Assembly (NCBI GenBank): GCA_026168455.1 | Contig: CM047428.1 | Coordinates: 43,012,769-43,076,768, forward strand | Source: Theocolax elegans | Lineage: Eukaryota > Arthropoda > Insecta > Hymenoptera > Cerocephalidae | Length of the DNA stretch: 64,000 bases | Reading direction: 5' to 3' | Part shown: in pieces, positions 1 to 11,806 of the stretch | Position numbering within the stretch: the first letter of the stretch is position 1 | Layout of the letters: every line of letters begins with the position of its first letter | Translations under genes and position numbers: made by a program | The notes under the pieces: generated by a model | Database searches by the model: none | Seen by the model: only the letters and a program-made list of their open reading frames with translations | Told to the model about the DNA's origin: nothing

Positions 1-1
1 A

Positions 2-1080
2 GCTATTGAGAAGGGTCAGGTCACATTTTTTATTTTATTTGATTTTAGTAAAGCATTCGATACTATTAACCATTTGGAGCTTTTTAAAATTATGAAACAT
101 CTAAATTCCGTTGATAATGTAATTTTATGGTTTTTCTCTTATCTCACAGGTCGCTCACAAGCTATTGTAGGTCAAAATAATAATACTTCATCTTAAGTTG
201 GTACTACTTCTGGTGTACCTCAGGGTTCAACACCTGACCCTATCATCTTCTTAATCTATATCAATTCATTACTTAATGTATTATTATTTACTTATGGGAT
301 GCTGTTCGCTGATGATTTTCAGGTATATATTCATGCTAAGCCTAGCGATTGTAATATTGCAATTAATAAATTAAATTAGGATGGTGAAACAGTAGCTAAT
401 TGGGCCAAAAGTCATGGTTTAAACTTAAACTTTATTCAAACTATAGCTATATTGATAGGGTCTACTCAACAACTACGGCTTATTAATAGAGACATGCTTC
501 ATCCTATTGTTATTCACCAAAGTGAAATCCAACTAGTGGGTTCGGTTCATAATTTAGGCATTATTATCAACGAAACTCTACAATGGAATTCCCATGTTAC
601 TAACATTATATCCCGAGTCCATGGAGTCTTACATAAATTACGTAATAAAGGTAACTTCCTTTCTTTCACCATTAGGAAGAAACTAGTATCTTCATTTATT
701 CTTCCCATCTGGATTACGTCTGTATTATATCTAGTGACCTGCCTGAATATTTAAATCTGAAACTCCAACGTCTGCTTAATACTTATATACGGTATATTTT
801 TAGGCTAAAGAAGGATACCAGACTCTAGTCATATTATCAAAAATTATCATGGTTGTCTGTGGAAGATACGAGGTTGTATTTTCTTGGATTATTAACATAT
901 CAGGTTCTAGCTACTAATAAACCTGATTATTTACTAGCGTTATTACCACCGCCTAACAGTGAGGTGCATCATTCTGAGCGTGTTAAATATTCTTGTTTTG
1001 ATGCCACGTAGCTACTACTTTCATTTACCAAAACTATTTCACAATTTAGACTTTGGACCTTTGGGATTTACTACCCACTC
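2..1080 (+). pseudogene. CR1-like LINE fragment E1: reverse transcriptase, broken at both ends
   Basis: The sequence reads as the palm and thumb of a non-LTR reverse transcriptase, entering from outside the window. Visible motifs are FDFSKAFD (motif A, about 37-62), SGVPQGSTP (about 211-238) and FADD (about 307-318). In-frame stops lie at 194-196 (TAA) and 377-379 (TAG), with later frame changes, so it is dead. The stretch 452-754 closely resembles the same part of the minus-strand copy E5 (40209-43025): both share IISRVHGVLHKLRNKG-like and NLGIIMNE-like blocks, so E1 and E5 belong to one family. The 3' end is cut off by the foldback element that follows. Assignment to the CR1 group comes from the better preserved sister copy. 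Confidence 0.85.
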
Positions 1081-1105
1081 AATTACGCTTAAGTACTACA
1101 TAACT

Positions 1106-1735
1106 ACTTACAGGGGAAGTACTTGACCTCCGGGAAACGAATCTTATCCTAACTTTGGTATGTCTTTTATAATATAAAAATCTGAAGAAATCCAAGTTAT
1201 CTCTGGCCAATGGCTAGTTTTACGAGAATTATTCGATATATATTAATAATATTAGTAAAAATTACTTCCAATTTGATCGCTTATAATTCGAAAACAAATA
1301 AAGGTAGGTACTCAAACCAAAAACTAGAAGAAAGCGGAGTTCAAGTACATATGGTTTAAAAAAAAGAAGCTCCAGTTGCTTAATTTGGAGCAAAGTTATA
1401 AAGAAAATAAGAAATTGAAGAAATTGTAACCAAAATATAATATGAAAAATTTATTGTTTCTTTTGACCTAATAATCTTTTATTTCTTATTTTCTTCATAA
1501 CTTTGCTCCAAATTAAGCAATTTGAGCTTCTCTTTTTTTAAACCAGTCTAGATGAACTCAACATTCTTCTGATTTTTGGTTTGAGATGATATTATTATTA
1601 GATGTCGAATAACTTTCGTAAAAGTGGTAATTAGCAAGTAATAACTTAACTTTCTTCACATTTTTATATTATAAAAGACATACTAAAGTTAGGATAAGAT
1701 ACGTGTCCCGGAGGTCAAGTACTCCCCTTGTTAGT
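1106..1735. mobile_element. Foldback (long inverted repeat) element, about 0.63 kb
   Basis: The left arm (1106 to about 1430) reappears as its reverse complement in the right arm (about 1460-1735). The outermost matching part is the GGGGAAGTACTTGACC-type end (1112-1127 on the left, about 1714-1729 on the right). The innermost matching part is the GCTTAATTTGGAGCAAAG block, around 1378 and 1500. The right arm lacks a central piece present on the left. No open frame fits a transposase, so this is a non-autonomous hairpin element. A single-arm relative lies at 32548-32880. The exact ends and target duplication are uncertain by a few bases. Confidence 0.8.
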
Positions 1736-1992
1736 TAGTAAGAGCGTGTAACTATATTATTTAGTAAAAATAATCATTAATATTTATAATGCATATGATT
1801 TACTTGTGTTACATTACTTTTCATATCCTTTCCTTGGTTTATGAAACGATGCATGATTTTCTATGTTTTTACACTACAAATTGTTATATTTTATGCTTTT
1901 ATTTAATAAATATAATTTTATATATATAATTTAATATATATATAATATATACTTACCTTAATGTTAAATTAACATCAATAAACATTTTTCAA

Positions 1993-2017
1993 TCTCTCTC
2001 TCTCTCTCTCTCTCTTT
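1993..2017 (+). repeat. (TC)n microsatellite at the 5' side of LINE E2
   Basis: About 25 bases of TC dinucleotides lie directly upstream of the E2 leader. Another TC-rich tract follows the 3' end of E2 at 6503-6536, so E2 sits inside a TC tract. The TC strand is the LINE sense strand. Confidence 0.95.
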
Positions 2018-2262
2018 CGCCGGAATAATTATTTTTATAATAATTGCTAAATTTCCGCACATCTGATGAGTAAAACACCAGCAAACTCGATCAGATTTTT
2101 GGAGGTTACGGGAGATTGTTAAGGTGTCCTCAAATTGGTGGCAAAATCTGGTGTCACCCTCTAGGCTGGTTCGCAAAAATTTTTTCGCACTGCGGCTCCG
2201 CGGCGCCACCTACGACCTTGCTTGCCTGTCTAGCTAGTGAGTTAAATTCTGCAATACTCTAC

Positions 2263-3159
2263 ATGGCGTTAACTAGGACCATTTGCTGTATCTGTTGTAA
2301 GCGCTTCATCAGGAAGGATAGGCCGGAGGTTTGTCCCAGCGGCGACGGTGTTTCGCAAGAATTTTGTTTCGCGCTTGATCCGGGCTCCGATAAGCCGCGT
2401 TGCTGCCAACTTGCGGCTTCTACTGTTGCGTCAAGCGAATTAATGGAGGCAGCACTTCCCGAGTTACCATCGCAGGCAAACGAGACCGCTTGTACCTCCT
2501 TAGCCATGCCTATCCCCTCCATACCTTCCAGCAAGCGTCTCGCCTCGCCCCCATCGCCATCACTTTTGCAGGTCGCTAAGCAACCGCGCGGGGCGGGATT
2601 CGAAAGCGCAAATGGTGGGTCAGCTGAGGCAGTACCATCTGTCGAAGCTATGACGGGCGCACTCGAGGCGTTTGCGAGTCGCATTGAGGACAACGTAGCG
2701 CGTATCGTCTCGCGAATGGAGGCCAAGATCGAGGCCAAAGTTGATAGTATCTCGGCGAATATTAGGGGCGAACTGCGGCTCCTTAATGATAAAATTATTC
2801 GTTTGGAATCGGATCATGCGGCGCGTTTTGTCGCTATTGATGACCGTCTCGGCGCGCTGGAAGAGTGTGAGAGATCGTTAGGAATACTCGAGAAACAGAC
2901 CCTTACTCTAAGAGATACGTGTGAGGTCCCCCTCCTGCGTATACCATCGGAGTTGAACGTCCCCTGCAATGATATTTTAATTAAAGTTTTAACGGCAATT
3001 GAATTGCCCTTGATGATAAATCGGGTAGTGGATTCTAGACATTGGTCCCCTCGTTCAGTTGCATCCAAGGCCTCTACCCCAACCTCTTTTGCCGTCGCAG
3101 GCACCCAACCTCGCAACATCGATACAAAAGGCCTAGTTTATTATTTTATTATTAGTTAG
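2263..3159 (+). pseudogene. LINE E2 ORF1: Cys-rich finger, coiled coil, partial C-terminal domain
   Basis: The likely start is the ATG at 2263, just before a cysteine-rich block (CCICCKRF, then further Cys residues) that resembles the PHD-type finger found in ORF1 of CR1-group LINEs. A low-complexity Ser/Pro region follows. Residues about 135-215 are rich in alternating Ile, Leu, Glu and Lys and look like a coiled coil. The end (around 2950-3050, with IKVLTAIELPL) matches the position of the RRM-like segment seen in ORF1 of E6. The frame then runs into TAG after KGLV, where E6 continues, so the C-terminal part has been lost by deletion or frameshift. Family role: nucleic-acid-binding chaperone of the LINE particle. 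Confidence 0.65.
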
Positions 3160-3199
3160 TCAATTCATCCATCACCCATATAAACCATCTACATAAACT

Positions 3200-6113
3200 G
3201 TCCATTTTTCACGCAAATATTAACCGGTTGAAATCTCATTTCTCATTAATCGAATCACTTATTTATCCACTTCATTACGATTTCCTGGCTTTCGCAGACA
3301 CCTTTCTCACCGACCGCGATTCATCGGACATTTTACATTTGCCAGGTTATTCTCTCTATAGATTTGGTCGAGTTGTAAGGAAGGGGTGATAGCGGCTTAT
3401 ATTAGAGAGGAATACAAGGTAACTGTTGTGTCCCAATCTGACCCTATCTTTTCAAACTCTCCAGAATAACTGCTTCTTAAAGTAATGAGCAGTGCCTTCT
3501 TGCTTTTGTTAGGACTTGTATATAGGAGGCCCTCAGAGGACCTCTGTCATCTTGACATCTTTTCAACAGTTAGTTGTCACTGGTGATTTTAATATAAATA
3601 TCTTGGCAAATGATAAAGCGGCCAACATGATGAGGACACAGCTCAGATCTCTCAATTTTTCCTTAGTCGACTCAGGTCGCACCTACCATGCCATTTCCGC
3701 AAATCATTCATCGCATACATTACTTGATCTCTTCATTTTGCGAGATCCTCCACCAAGTTTTGTTTATAGCAAATCTTCAACACCTTTTGCGGCTGAGCAT
3801 GATCATATTTTTCTGACCTTGGATCTCTCAAAAGCGAGATCGAAAATTGGGAGACGACGCGCTCGCAATTTAAGAGGTATAGATCCGTGTGCCGTATCAT
3901 CCCTCTTCACTTCTACCCTCAACTTGACGGGTCCTACTCTCAACAATAACTCGGCCGTCCAGTCCCTTAATTCATCTGATCATCGATCTTACTTTCATCA
4001 TCAGCTCAATTCATTTCAATCTACCATCTTCGACATTGACAACCTCTCTTCAAGCATTATTAAAACATTTGATGCATTAGCTCCTATTAATTCGAAATTA
4101 ATTAATCAGAGATATAAACCCTTGGTCACCCAGGATAGTCGCAATCTTATCAGGTTTAGAAACGCTGCTTTTAGGAAGTTTGAGCTTACAAAGTCCAATA
4201 CGGATTATTTGCATTTTAAAACCCTGCGTTCCTTAATTTCTAACACCCTGGACTTTTGTAAATTCGAGTATTTTAACACACGTCTCTCTAACTCTTCGTC
4301 ACCGGTGGACACATGGAGAGTGTTCTGATCTATGGACCTCTCTGCAAGCCGTAAACCCTCTCCCTTAGTAGTGTTCACTCCGGAGGATCTGAATGCACAC
4401 TTTGCTTCAGTTGCAAATATCTCGTCTCCATTAACCCAATATCATTTTTTCTCCCTCCTTGATTTACCACCCACATCGCTCTCGTCTTCACATATCACCT
4501 CATCTCCCTCCTTTACCTCCTTCTCTCCTATCACACCTCAATCCACACTTAATATCATTGTCAAATCGGCGTCCAAGTCTTCTGGATTCGATGGCATCTC
4601 CGTTGAGATGCTGAAGTTATTGACGCCTCATATAGCGGCACCTCTGATTTCCATCTGCAACGGACTTTTGAAACTGGGCTATTTTCTAGAGCAATAGAAG
4701 AGGGCGATAGTCTTTCTCCTTGCAAAATCGAATAAAATCGAGAGCCTCTCTGATACACGACCCATTGCAAAACTCAGTGAGATCTTTAAGATTGTGGAGA
4801 GAGTTGTTCACATTCAGCTAGTTCACTATCTCGAAACCAACAACCTTCTTACGCCTAGACAGGCCGGTTTTAGAAGGGTCACAGTACTCAGTCTGCACTC
4901 TTGGGTGTTCTCGACGGCATTCGACGTGCCATTAACAATCGTATGATCACAGTTCTCATTCTGCTTGACTTTACCAAGGTGTTTGATTGTGTCCCACAAA
5001 ACCTCCTTTTGACTAAGATGTGCGCCTTGAGTTGTTCGAATGCGGTGCTCAATTGGTTTTTCCACTATTTAACGGGGCGTACATAGGCGGTAGAGAGCGA
5101 GGACGGCGCTCTGTCGGACTGGCTCAGGGTGTCCTCGGGTGTTCCCCGAGGCAGTGTTCTGGGACTAGTCCTTTTTTCAATTTTTATTAACGATTTGTCT
5201 TCAATTCTCAAGCATTCAAACTATATGATTTTCGCGGATGATACCCAGGTTTATCATTCGTTTTACCCGAGCGATTTCAGCAATGGCATTACTAACATTA
5301 CCGAAGATGCTAATGCGGTAGCGCGCTGGGCCAGCGATAATGGTCTCAAACTCAATGTAAGTAAAATAAAGGTGATGATCCTGGGTAGTCAAGCTTTCAT
5401 ATCAAGGATTGACCTAGAAACTGTTCCAAGGGTTGTTTTACAGGGTAGTCCCCTACTCTATGAATTAGAGGTTAAGTCTCTAGGTGTTTGGTTGTCGTCT
5501 ACCTTGGATTGTTCGAGACAGATCTCCTCCGTCTCGCAAAGCATTCATAGAGTTCTGCATTCGATGAGGTTTTTAAAGCGGGCCCTCTGGTTCAAAAACA
5601 GAAAAGCACTAGTTGAATCTCTTATATTCCCCCATTTTGATTATGCGTGCGCGATTCTCACAGATCTTGACGACACAAAACGCCTCAAACTACAACGTTT
5701 ACTCAACGCCTGTGTGAGGTATGTTTGGAGGAATATATGCACATGTCACACCTTATCGTCTTAAACTGGGATGGCTATGTGTCGAGCTCAGGCGAAACCT
5801 TATCATCGGTACCCTAGCATTCAACATCATTTCTCATTATTCTCCACTCTATTTGGCTTCCCACTTCATTGAAACTAGTTCTAACCGTAGCATTCGATCT
5901 TTCTCTCATTCCCCTAATCCACTCATGTGCCTTCCTCCCCGCACCGAAGTTCTCTATAAGTCATTCGTCATTACTGCCACCAAAATCATAAACTCCCTTC
6001 CAAACATCAGCCTAGACATTTCCATTCCATTATTCAGATCCCGACTCCTTTCTTCCCTCATCGAACTCGACAGACAGCACTGGCGAGAAAGGATTGAGCG
6101 GGGGGAGGCCTAG
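3200..6113 (+). pseudogene. LINE E2 ORF2 relic: AP-like endonuclease and reverse transcriptase
   Basis: The endonuclease shows VTGDFNINI (about 3570-3600), SSHTLLDLF (about 3709-3738) and AEHDHIFLTLDL (about 3795-3830). RT follows, with FDGISVEML (about 4587), LLDFTKVFD (about 4957-4990), SSGVPRGSVLG (about 5132-5164) and MIFADDTQVYHSF (about 5225-5264). The C-terminal part contains HFDYACAIL, a TPYRLKLGWL-like segment and PPRTEVLYKSFVITATKIINSLP (in pieces), the tail typical of the CR1 supergroup. No RNase H is visible. Breaks include a TGA after 4328, a TAG after 4694 and frame changes near 4860, 5086 and 5740. Confidence 0.85.
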
Positions 6114-6439
6114 ATGTTGTGGTCCCAGAGATGCCACACGCCTGACACCGCGGGTCGCTTGTTAGGATTAGTTAGTAATTTTAAGTTTATTGCGTTTATA
6201 GTTGCGTTCAAAACGAGAGTTGTTTTATTTTGTTTTTGTTTTTATGTATATAATGTAATTTATGTATTGTTAAATTGTTTTTATTTATTTATATATTTTA
6301 TAATTCAATGTTATTTTTCTATACTGCTAGACACCATTGTAGCTATTTAATTATATGTATTTTCTTTCTCTTTTATCTCAACTGTACAACTATTTTTATG
6401 CGACGCCTAAATAACTTTGATGTAGAACTTGATCTTTCC

Positions 6440-6536
6440 ATAGTATACGCGGGGATGCTTCCCCAATTAGTACCCAATAAAGTATATATCATATCGTATC
6501 ATATCTCTCTCCCTCTCTCTCTCTTTCTCGTAATTT
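6440..6536 (+). other. LINE E2 3' end: hairpin, CCCAATAAA, tail, TC tract
   Basis: GGGGA (6451-6455) pairs with TCCCC (6460-6464) around a 4-base loop. TACCCAATAAAG follows, then ATATC/GTATC repeats, then a TC-rich tract (6503-6536). The same arrangement ends every other LINE in this window whose 3' end is present. Confidence 0.8.
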
Positions 6537-6544
6537 TCTATTTA

Positions 6545-7860
6545 ATTATTTAGACAGCTTGCTGATAGAAAGATAGGGACAAAAAGACTGAATTTTATCA
6601 AAATAAAATAGCTCTCGCAAATAATACTGTCTGGAAGGAGCTACGCAATCTGGAGCTGTTTTAGGGATAAGATGAGGAGTTGAGTAGTTTTTCGTTGGAG
6701 GATTTGAATAAATAGTTTGCGGGTATATCGGTTTCTTCTGCAAAGGAATCTGGGAGTGTTAGTTTATCATCCAAAGTGCAATTGAGAATGGATTTATTTT
6801 CCAAGTAATTGGAATAAATTATGTTATTCTGGCGATTTCACATTTCTTCTGACTACCTAAGAGGCTGGAGGGCACTCCGCATAGTGTAATAGTAAAATAT
6901 CTGCCGATCGTAGGTAACCTCCTTGTTCAACTATTCAACTCCTCATTTGCCAGTGGGGTCTTTCTTGTTCTGTGGCAGAGGGCTCATATTCTACCATTTA
7001 AGAAGTATGAAACTCCATCTTCTGTGTCTAATTTTCGGCCTATCGCACCTCTGAGCTTTATGTCAAAGGTGCTGGAGCAGTTTGCGCTGAAACAACTGCG
7101 TAAGCATCTTGACAAACACTCACTTATGGACCCTTTGCAAATTGACTTCAGGCCATATAGTTCGACGGAAACAGCATTATTGAAACTGACTAAGGACATA
7201 TAAAACGGGATTGACAAAAAATTGGTAACATTGCTTCTGCTGTTTAACATCAGCAAAGCTTTTGACACAATTTCTGCCACACGATTACTTGACCGATTAA
7301 GATGCATGGTTTTCTCCAGGTCTGCCCTACTGTGGATTAACTCGTCAACAAGCGATCATTTCTTCTGACAATATCTCTCCTTGGTTTGCAATTAATTTAA
7401 AAGTTCCACAGGGCTCTGTCCTTCGGCCTTTTCTGTTCTGTCTGTATATAGGTGACTTGTGCAAGGTTGTTATCTCCGCGGGCGTCCAGTACATATTGTA
7501 TGCAGATGAGCTGCAGGTTTATGTGCAAATGCCTTATAGTGACCTGAGTGTGGGATTGGCAGGGCTACGGATGGTTTCACAGAGATTGTCTGCTTGGGCT
7601 GCGGGAGCCTCTCTTCGACTCAACAGTTCCAAAATGCAGGCAATTTTATTTGGGTGCCGCAAATACTGTACGGAAATTTATAAAAGCAATCCTATGTTGA
7701 GTTGGGGACGGTGTTCGCATTCCTTTTATGGACAATGTAGTAAGTTTTGCTGTTACCCTCGACTCTCAATTAATGTAGAAATATCATCTGGATAATATTA
7801 CAAAAAAGATAAACGGAGTCTTGTACAGCTTACGTAGTTTTTTGCAAATGCACGAATGAG
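6545..7860 (+). pseudogene. CR1-like LINE fragment E3, heavily decayed reverse transcriptase
   Basis: Short in-frame pieces on the plus strand follow the RT order. These are VWKELRNL (about 6630), SNFRPIAPLSFMSKVLEQ (about 7020-7075), FNISKAFDT (about 7242-7268), VPQGSVL (about 7405-7425) and ILYADELQVYVQ (about 7494-7530). A linker with LSAWAAGASLRLNSSKMQ then matches the LNVSKTK region of the other copies. Stops and frameshifts separate the pieces. It differs from all other copies here, so it is an older or distinct subfamily. Its 3' end is cut by the TA repeat and the palindromic element. Confidence 0.75.
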
Positions 7861-7875
7861 TATCTCCGCATCTCG

Positions 7876-7876
<1 letters not shown>

Positions 7877-7905
<29 letters not shown>
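7877..7905. repeat. (TA)n microsatellite at the left end of the large palindrome
   Basis: A run of TA dinucleotides. A matching TATATATATA run follows the right end at 13225-13234, so the palindromic element sits in, or duplicated, a TA-rich target. Confidence 0.9.
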
Positions 7906-7908
<3 letters not shown>

Positions 7909-8868
7909 GGGTGTTCTGAAATTCATTCCGTTAATTTCGCACACATATAAAGCACGAAATTCTAAGCAACTTTTCTATCTGACAAATTTCGATTTGAAGC
8001 TTATTTATTAAGTTATTGTTAGTTACACATTAATAATTCGAGCCAATCAGAGCGCGCCAGTCGGCGATAGGCGGTGCAGGGAAACCGAAAGCGGTGTGTG
8101 GAGGTAGCGCCCGGAGAGGGAAGCATATTGGTTGATTCATATGTTATTCAACACGTTAATATGCGACAAAATTAAGAGAATCGGGAGATTAAAAAATGGC
8201 CGATAAGGAAATGTCAAGCCTTATTATTTCATTATTTAATTGCTTTACGCATTTTAAATAATTTATTATTTAATAAATTAATACCAAGGATATCTTAGAA
8301 ACCACTTCAACGAATAAACTGACATTTTAACAATAATGATTTTAATCAAATTAAATGAAACAGAATTTTGTACTTAATTCGAAATGTTAATGTTAATTAT
8401 TATATTGAAAAACTAATTATTTAGCTGTTTATTAAACAATTTTTTAATTTTTCTGAATAATTTGACAAGTATAATTTTTTTTTACTATATTATAACACAG
8501 TCTATTTCATTTAAGTGGATTAAAAATGTTGAAAAGTTACTGTTAAAATATTAGTCTATTCGATGAAATTGTTCCTGGGATATCCTATCTATTATGGAAA
8601 AAACTCAGGGTATAGAGTCTCTTATAATTAATTAAAATAGTACCCTAGTAGAAATCTGACAATAAATGTAACAATTTTAAGTCATAAAATGGCCAATTAT
8701 CATAAAATACCCAATAAATGCCCAATTAATGGCAACATTAGAGTTTTTTTAACCTTAAATGTTATATTTTTACTAGGGTTATGCTACATATAAATTGGCT
8801 AAAAAAAATTAAATTAGAAGTTAATAATAAGTAAATTGGTTTAAAAAATTAAGAAATGTTATTCTTTG

Positions 8869-9078
8869 TGAGGCTTGCGATGGTTTGGTTGGTAGGGCGT
8901 CAGGCTCGTAATCTGGAGGTCCCAGGTTCGATTCCCAGCCCCGGCCGATTGATACAAGCACCACTGTGGAATGTATTTTCAACAAGTGCTTTCTTAACAA
9001 AGACATCGTATAACCTCCGTCGCTGATCAGCACCAATTTGGGAGTATAAAAGAGCGACGTTAAAATAAAAAAAAAAAG
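8869..9078 (+). mobile_element. tRNA-derived SINE with target-site duplication
   Basis: An 11-bp direct repeat GTTATTCTTTG flanks the insert (8858-8868 and 9079-9089). The head is tRNA-like. An A-box-like TGGTTTGGTTGG lies at 8881-8892, a CTCGTAA loop (anticodon position CGT, Thr-like) at about 8905, and a perfect B box GGTTCGATTCC at 8925-8935. A unique body with GTATAAAAGAGCGACG follows, then an A-rich tail (about 9063-9077). It is inserted in the left arm of the palindrome, so it is younger than that element. Confidence 0.85.
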
Positions 9079-10077
9079 GTTATTCTTTGATACAATAGCT
9101 TATCAACACAATTTGATTTAATATGGGAACTTGATTCAAACCAAAGATATAATAAAATAAAGATATTGTATAAATATTGTATAAATGAAAAAATTGAAAA
9201 TAGACAGTGTTAGTACTTGAGTACCCATTTCATAGAACCAAGATTTTCATTCAATAATTAATGTCCTGAATAAACTTTTTATCACCTAACTAATTGAATT
9301 ATACAATGTTTATTTAATGTCGTTAATGAAATTTTACAAAACTATCATATACCTAACAAAAATTAATTTTAAGAAAATTTAAGTAAATTATTAATTGAAG
9401 ATAATTTTAATGTAACCAATATAACTTGTTAATTGGGTTTTAATATCTTTTTCACTAAATTGTCTTTTTTAGTATTATTGAAAAATAATATTAATTATAA
9501 TTAATTAAATTTAGATATTCTGAGATCTGCCCTAATTAACAAAATCCTAAAAAACACTATTTGGTGAAAAAATTATAAAAATCCAATTCACAAGTTTCAT
9601 CGGCTACATATTCATACACATTTAATATAAGTTCAATAAGTTAATATTATTAAATAAACATAGTAGAATCCAAATAATTAGACGAAAAAAGTGTTATCCA
9701 GGATAATAATTGTTGAATAGAACTGTTGGATAGTATGACATGGGTACCCGAGTCCTAAAACTGTCTATTTTCAATTTTTCACTTATACAATATCTTTGAT
9801 TTATTATATTTTTGGTTTGCATCAAAATCCCATATTAAAACAAATTTTGTTGAAAAGCTATTGTTTCAAAGAACAACATGTTTTAATCAGAGCCATATTG
9901 ATGCTGACGTACAGTCCAAAATAAAAACTACTTGATAGCCAATTTTATTACTGCATTTAGGTATTTGTAAAAATGGTAAACAACTATATTGAGCGCTTTA
10001 AACTTTTTCCCATTTAATAAGGTAAACGTACCAATTGCGAAACAGGGCCGTATTGTGGAACATATAGTATTAAATTA

Positions 10078-11575
10078 CGGAATTTCCTGGATATTTCGGG
10101 AATTTCTGAGGTATTTCTGGATCACTCTACTAATTATGGGAGTTCCAGGATATTTCGGAAATTTCTGAGTAAATTCGGGATAACACCAATAGTAACGGGA
10201 TTTTCTGGAAATTTCGGGAATTTCTGAAAAAATTCGGGATGACTAATAATTACGGGATTTTCTGGATATTTCGGGAATATCTGAGGAATTTCGTGACGAT
10301 TCTACCAATTACGAGATTTCCTGGATCTTTCGGTAATTGCTGAGGTATTTCAAAAAAAACTCCACTAATTATGGTATTTCCTGGATATTTCGAGAATTTC
10401 TGTGGTATTTTTGAATAACTCTACAAATTAAGGGATTTCCTGGATATTTGGGGAATTTCTGAGGTATTTCTGGATAACTATATTAATTACGGGATTCCCA
10501 GGATATTTCGGGAATTTCTGAGATATTTTGGAATGTCGCTACTAATTACGGGATTTCCTTGATATTTCGGGAATATCTGAGGAAATTCGTGATGACTCTA
10601 CCAATTACGGGATTTCCTGGATCTTTCGGGAATTTCTGAGGAAATTCGGGATAACACCAATAATAACGGAATTTCCTGGATATTTCGGGAATTTCTGAGG
10701 TATTTCTGAATAACTCTACTAAATAAGGGATTTCCTGGATATTTCGGGAATTTCTGAAATATTTCAGAAAGACTCCACTAATTATGGTATTTCCTGGATA
10801 TTTCGGGAATATCTGAGGAAATTCGGGATGAATCTACCAATTACGGGATTTCCTGGATCTTTTGGGAATTCCGAGGTACTTCGGGATGATTCTACCAATT
10901 ACGGGATTTCCTGGATATTACGCGAATTTCTGTGGAAATTCGGGATGCATCTACTAATTACGGAATTTCCCTTATATTTCGGGAATTTCTGAAATATTTC
11001 AGAGAGACTCCACTAACTACGGGATTTCCTGGATATTTCGGGAATTTCTGAGGAATTTCTGGATAACTCTACAAATTAAGGGATTTCCTGGATATTTCGG
11101 GAATTTCTGATGTATTTCGAAATGTCTCCACTAATTGTGGTATTTCCTGGATATTTCGGAAATTTCTGATTTATTTCGGGATGACGCTACTAATTACGGG
11201 ATTTCCTGGATATTTCGGGAATTCCTGAGGTATTTCGAAATGTCTCCACTAATTGTGGAATTTCCTGGATATTTCGGGAATTTCTGAAATATTTAAAAAA
11301 AAAACTCCACTAATTATGGTATTTCCTGGATATTTCGGGAATTTATGTGGTATTTTTGGATAACTCTACAAATTAAGGGATTTCCTGAATATTTCGGGAA
11401 TTTCTGAGGTATTTCGAAATGTCTCCACTAATTGTGGAATTTCCAGGATATTTCGGGAATTTATGAGGTATTTCGGGATGACGCTACAAGTTACGGGATT
11501 TCCTAGAAATTGTGGGAATTGCTGAAATATTTCAGAAAGACTCCACTAATTACGGGATTTCCTGGGTATTTATTA
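10078..11575. repeat. Minisatellite, about 26 degenerate copies of a ~58 bp unit
   Basis: The unit reads approximately ACGGGATTTCCTGGATATTT followed by CGGGAATTTCTGAGGTATTT and then CGGGATGACTCTACTAATT. Copies differ by substitutions (for example CTCCACTAATTATGG variants) and a few short units. The unit contains internal near-repeats of CGGGAATTTC/CGGGATTTCC. The copy number is estimated from length divided by unit size. Confidence 0.9.
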
Positions 11576-11777
11576 TTTTAATACCTTGTTTTAATATATT
11601 AATATTTTTGTCTTCAATCTTATTTTTGTTGACTATTTCTTGTTTTTGTTTTCTGTCAATACTTATTTTTACATTATCTTTGTTTTTAATTCTTCTTTAT
11701 AATTTTGAGATTCTTCTATTACATTTTCTTTCGATATTGTATTTTTTTCAATATTGTGTCCCAAACCTTGTTTTAAT

Positions 11778-11806
11778 CGCGAGCGAAGCGAGCGTTTTTG
11801 GCTAGT
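11778..11806 (+). other. Helitron-like 3' terminus candidate
   Basis: Just after the minisatellite segment, GCGAGCG-AA-GCGAGCG (a direct repeat) is followed by a T run and GGCTAG, then T. Helitrons end in CTRR before T, usually after a GC-rich hairpin. Here the GC-rich block is a direct repeat rather than a clear hairpin. The 15-bp sequence TATAGTATTAAATTA occurs at 10063-10077 and 11806-11820, flanking the segment. That is unlike a textbook Helitron, which makes no duplication. Confidence 0.35.

Larger units (their letters stand above)
2018..6502 (+). mobile_element. CR1-like LINE E2, near full length (about 4.5 kb), inactivated
   Basis: Order: a GC-moderate leader (2018-2262), ORF1 (2263-3159), an endonuclease-RT ORF2 relic (about 3200-6113), an AT-rich 3' UTR (6114-6440), a terminal hairpin (6451-6464), CCCAATAAA, a degenerate ATATC-type tail, then a TC-rich tract. 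Both ends abut TC repeats. ORF1 is truncated and ORF2 has several stops and frameshifts, so it cannot move itself. This is the only plus-strand copy here with both ends present. Confidence 0.85.

Noticed and set aside
2259..2738. 159-codon frame antisense to LINE E2 ORF1
   Set aside because: It mirrors the GC-rich ORF1 on the opposite strand and shows no domain of its own.
8881..8950. A functional tRNA gene
   Set aside because: The acceptor and D stems pair poorly, the sequence has an A-rich tail and is flanked by an 11-bp target duplication, which fits a SINE.
11512..11805. 97-codon hydrophobic frame after the minisatellite
   Set aside because: It is T-rich low-complexity DNA that translates to Phe/Leu/Ile. 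It has no homology signature and starts inside the tandem repeat.
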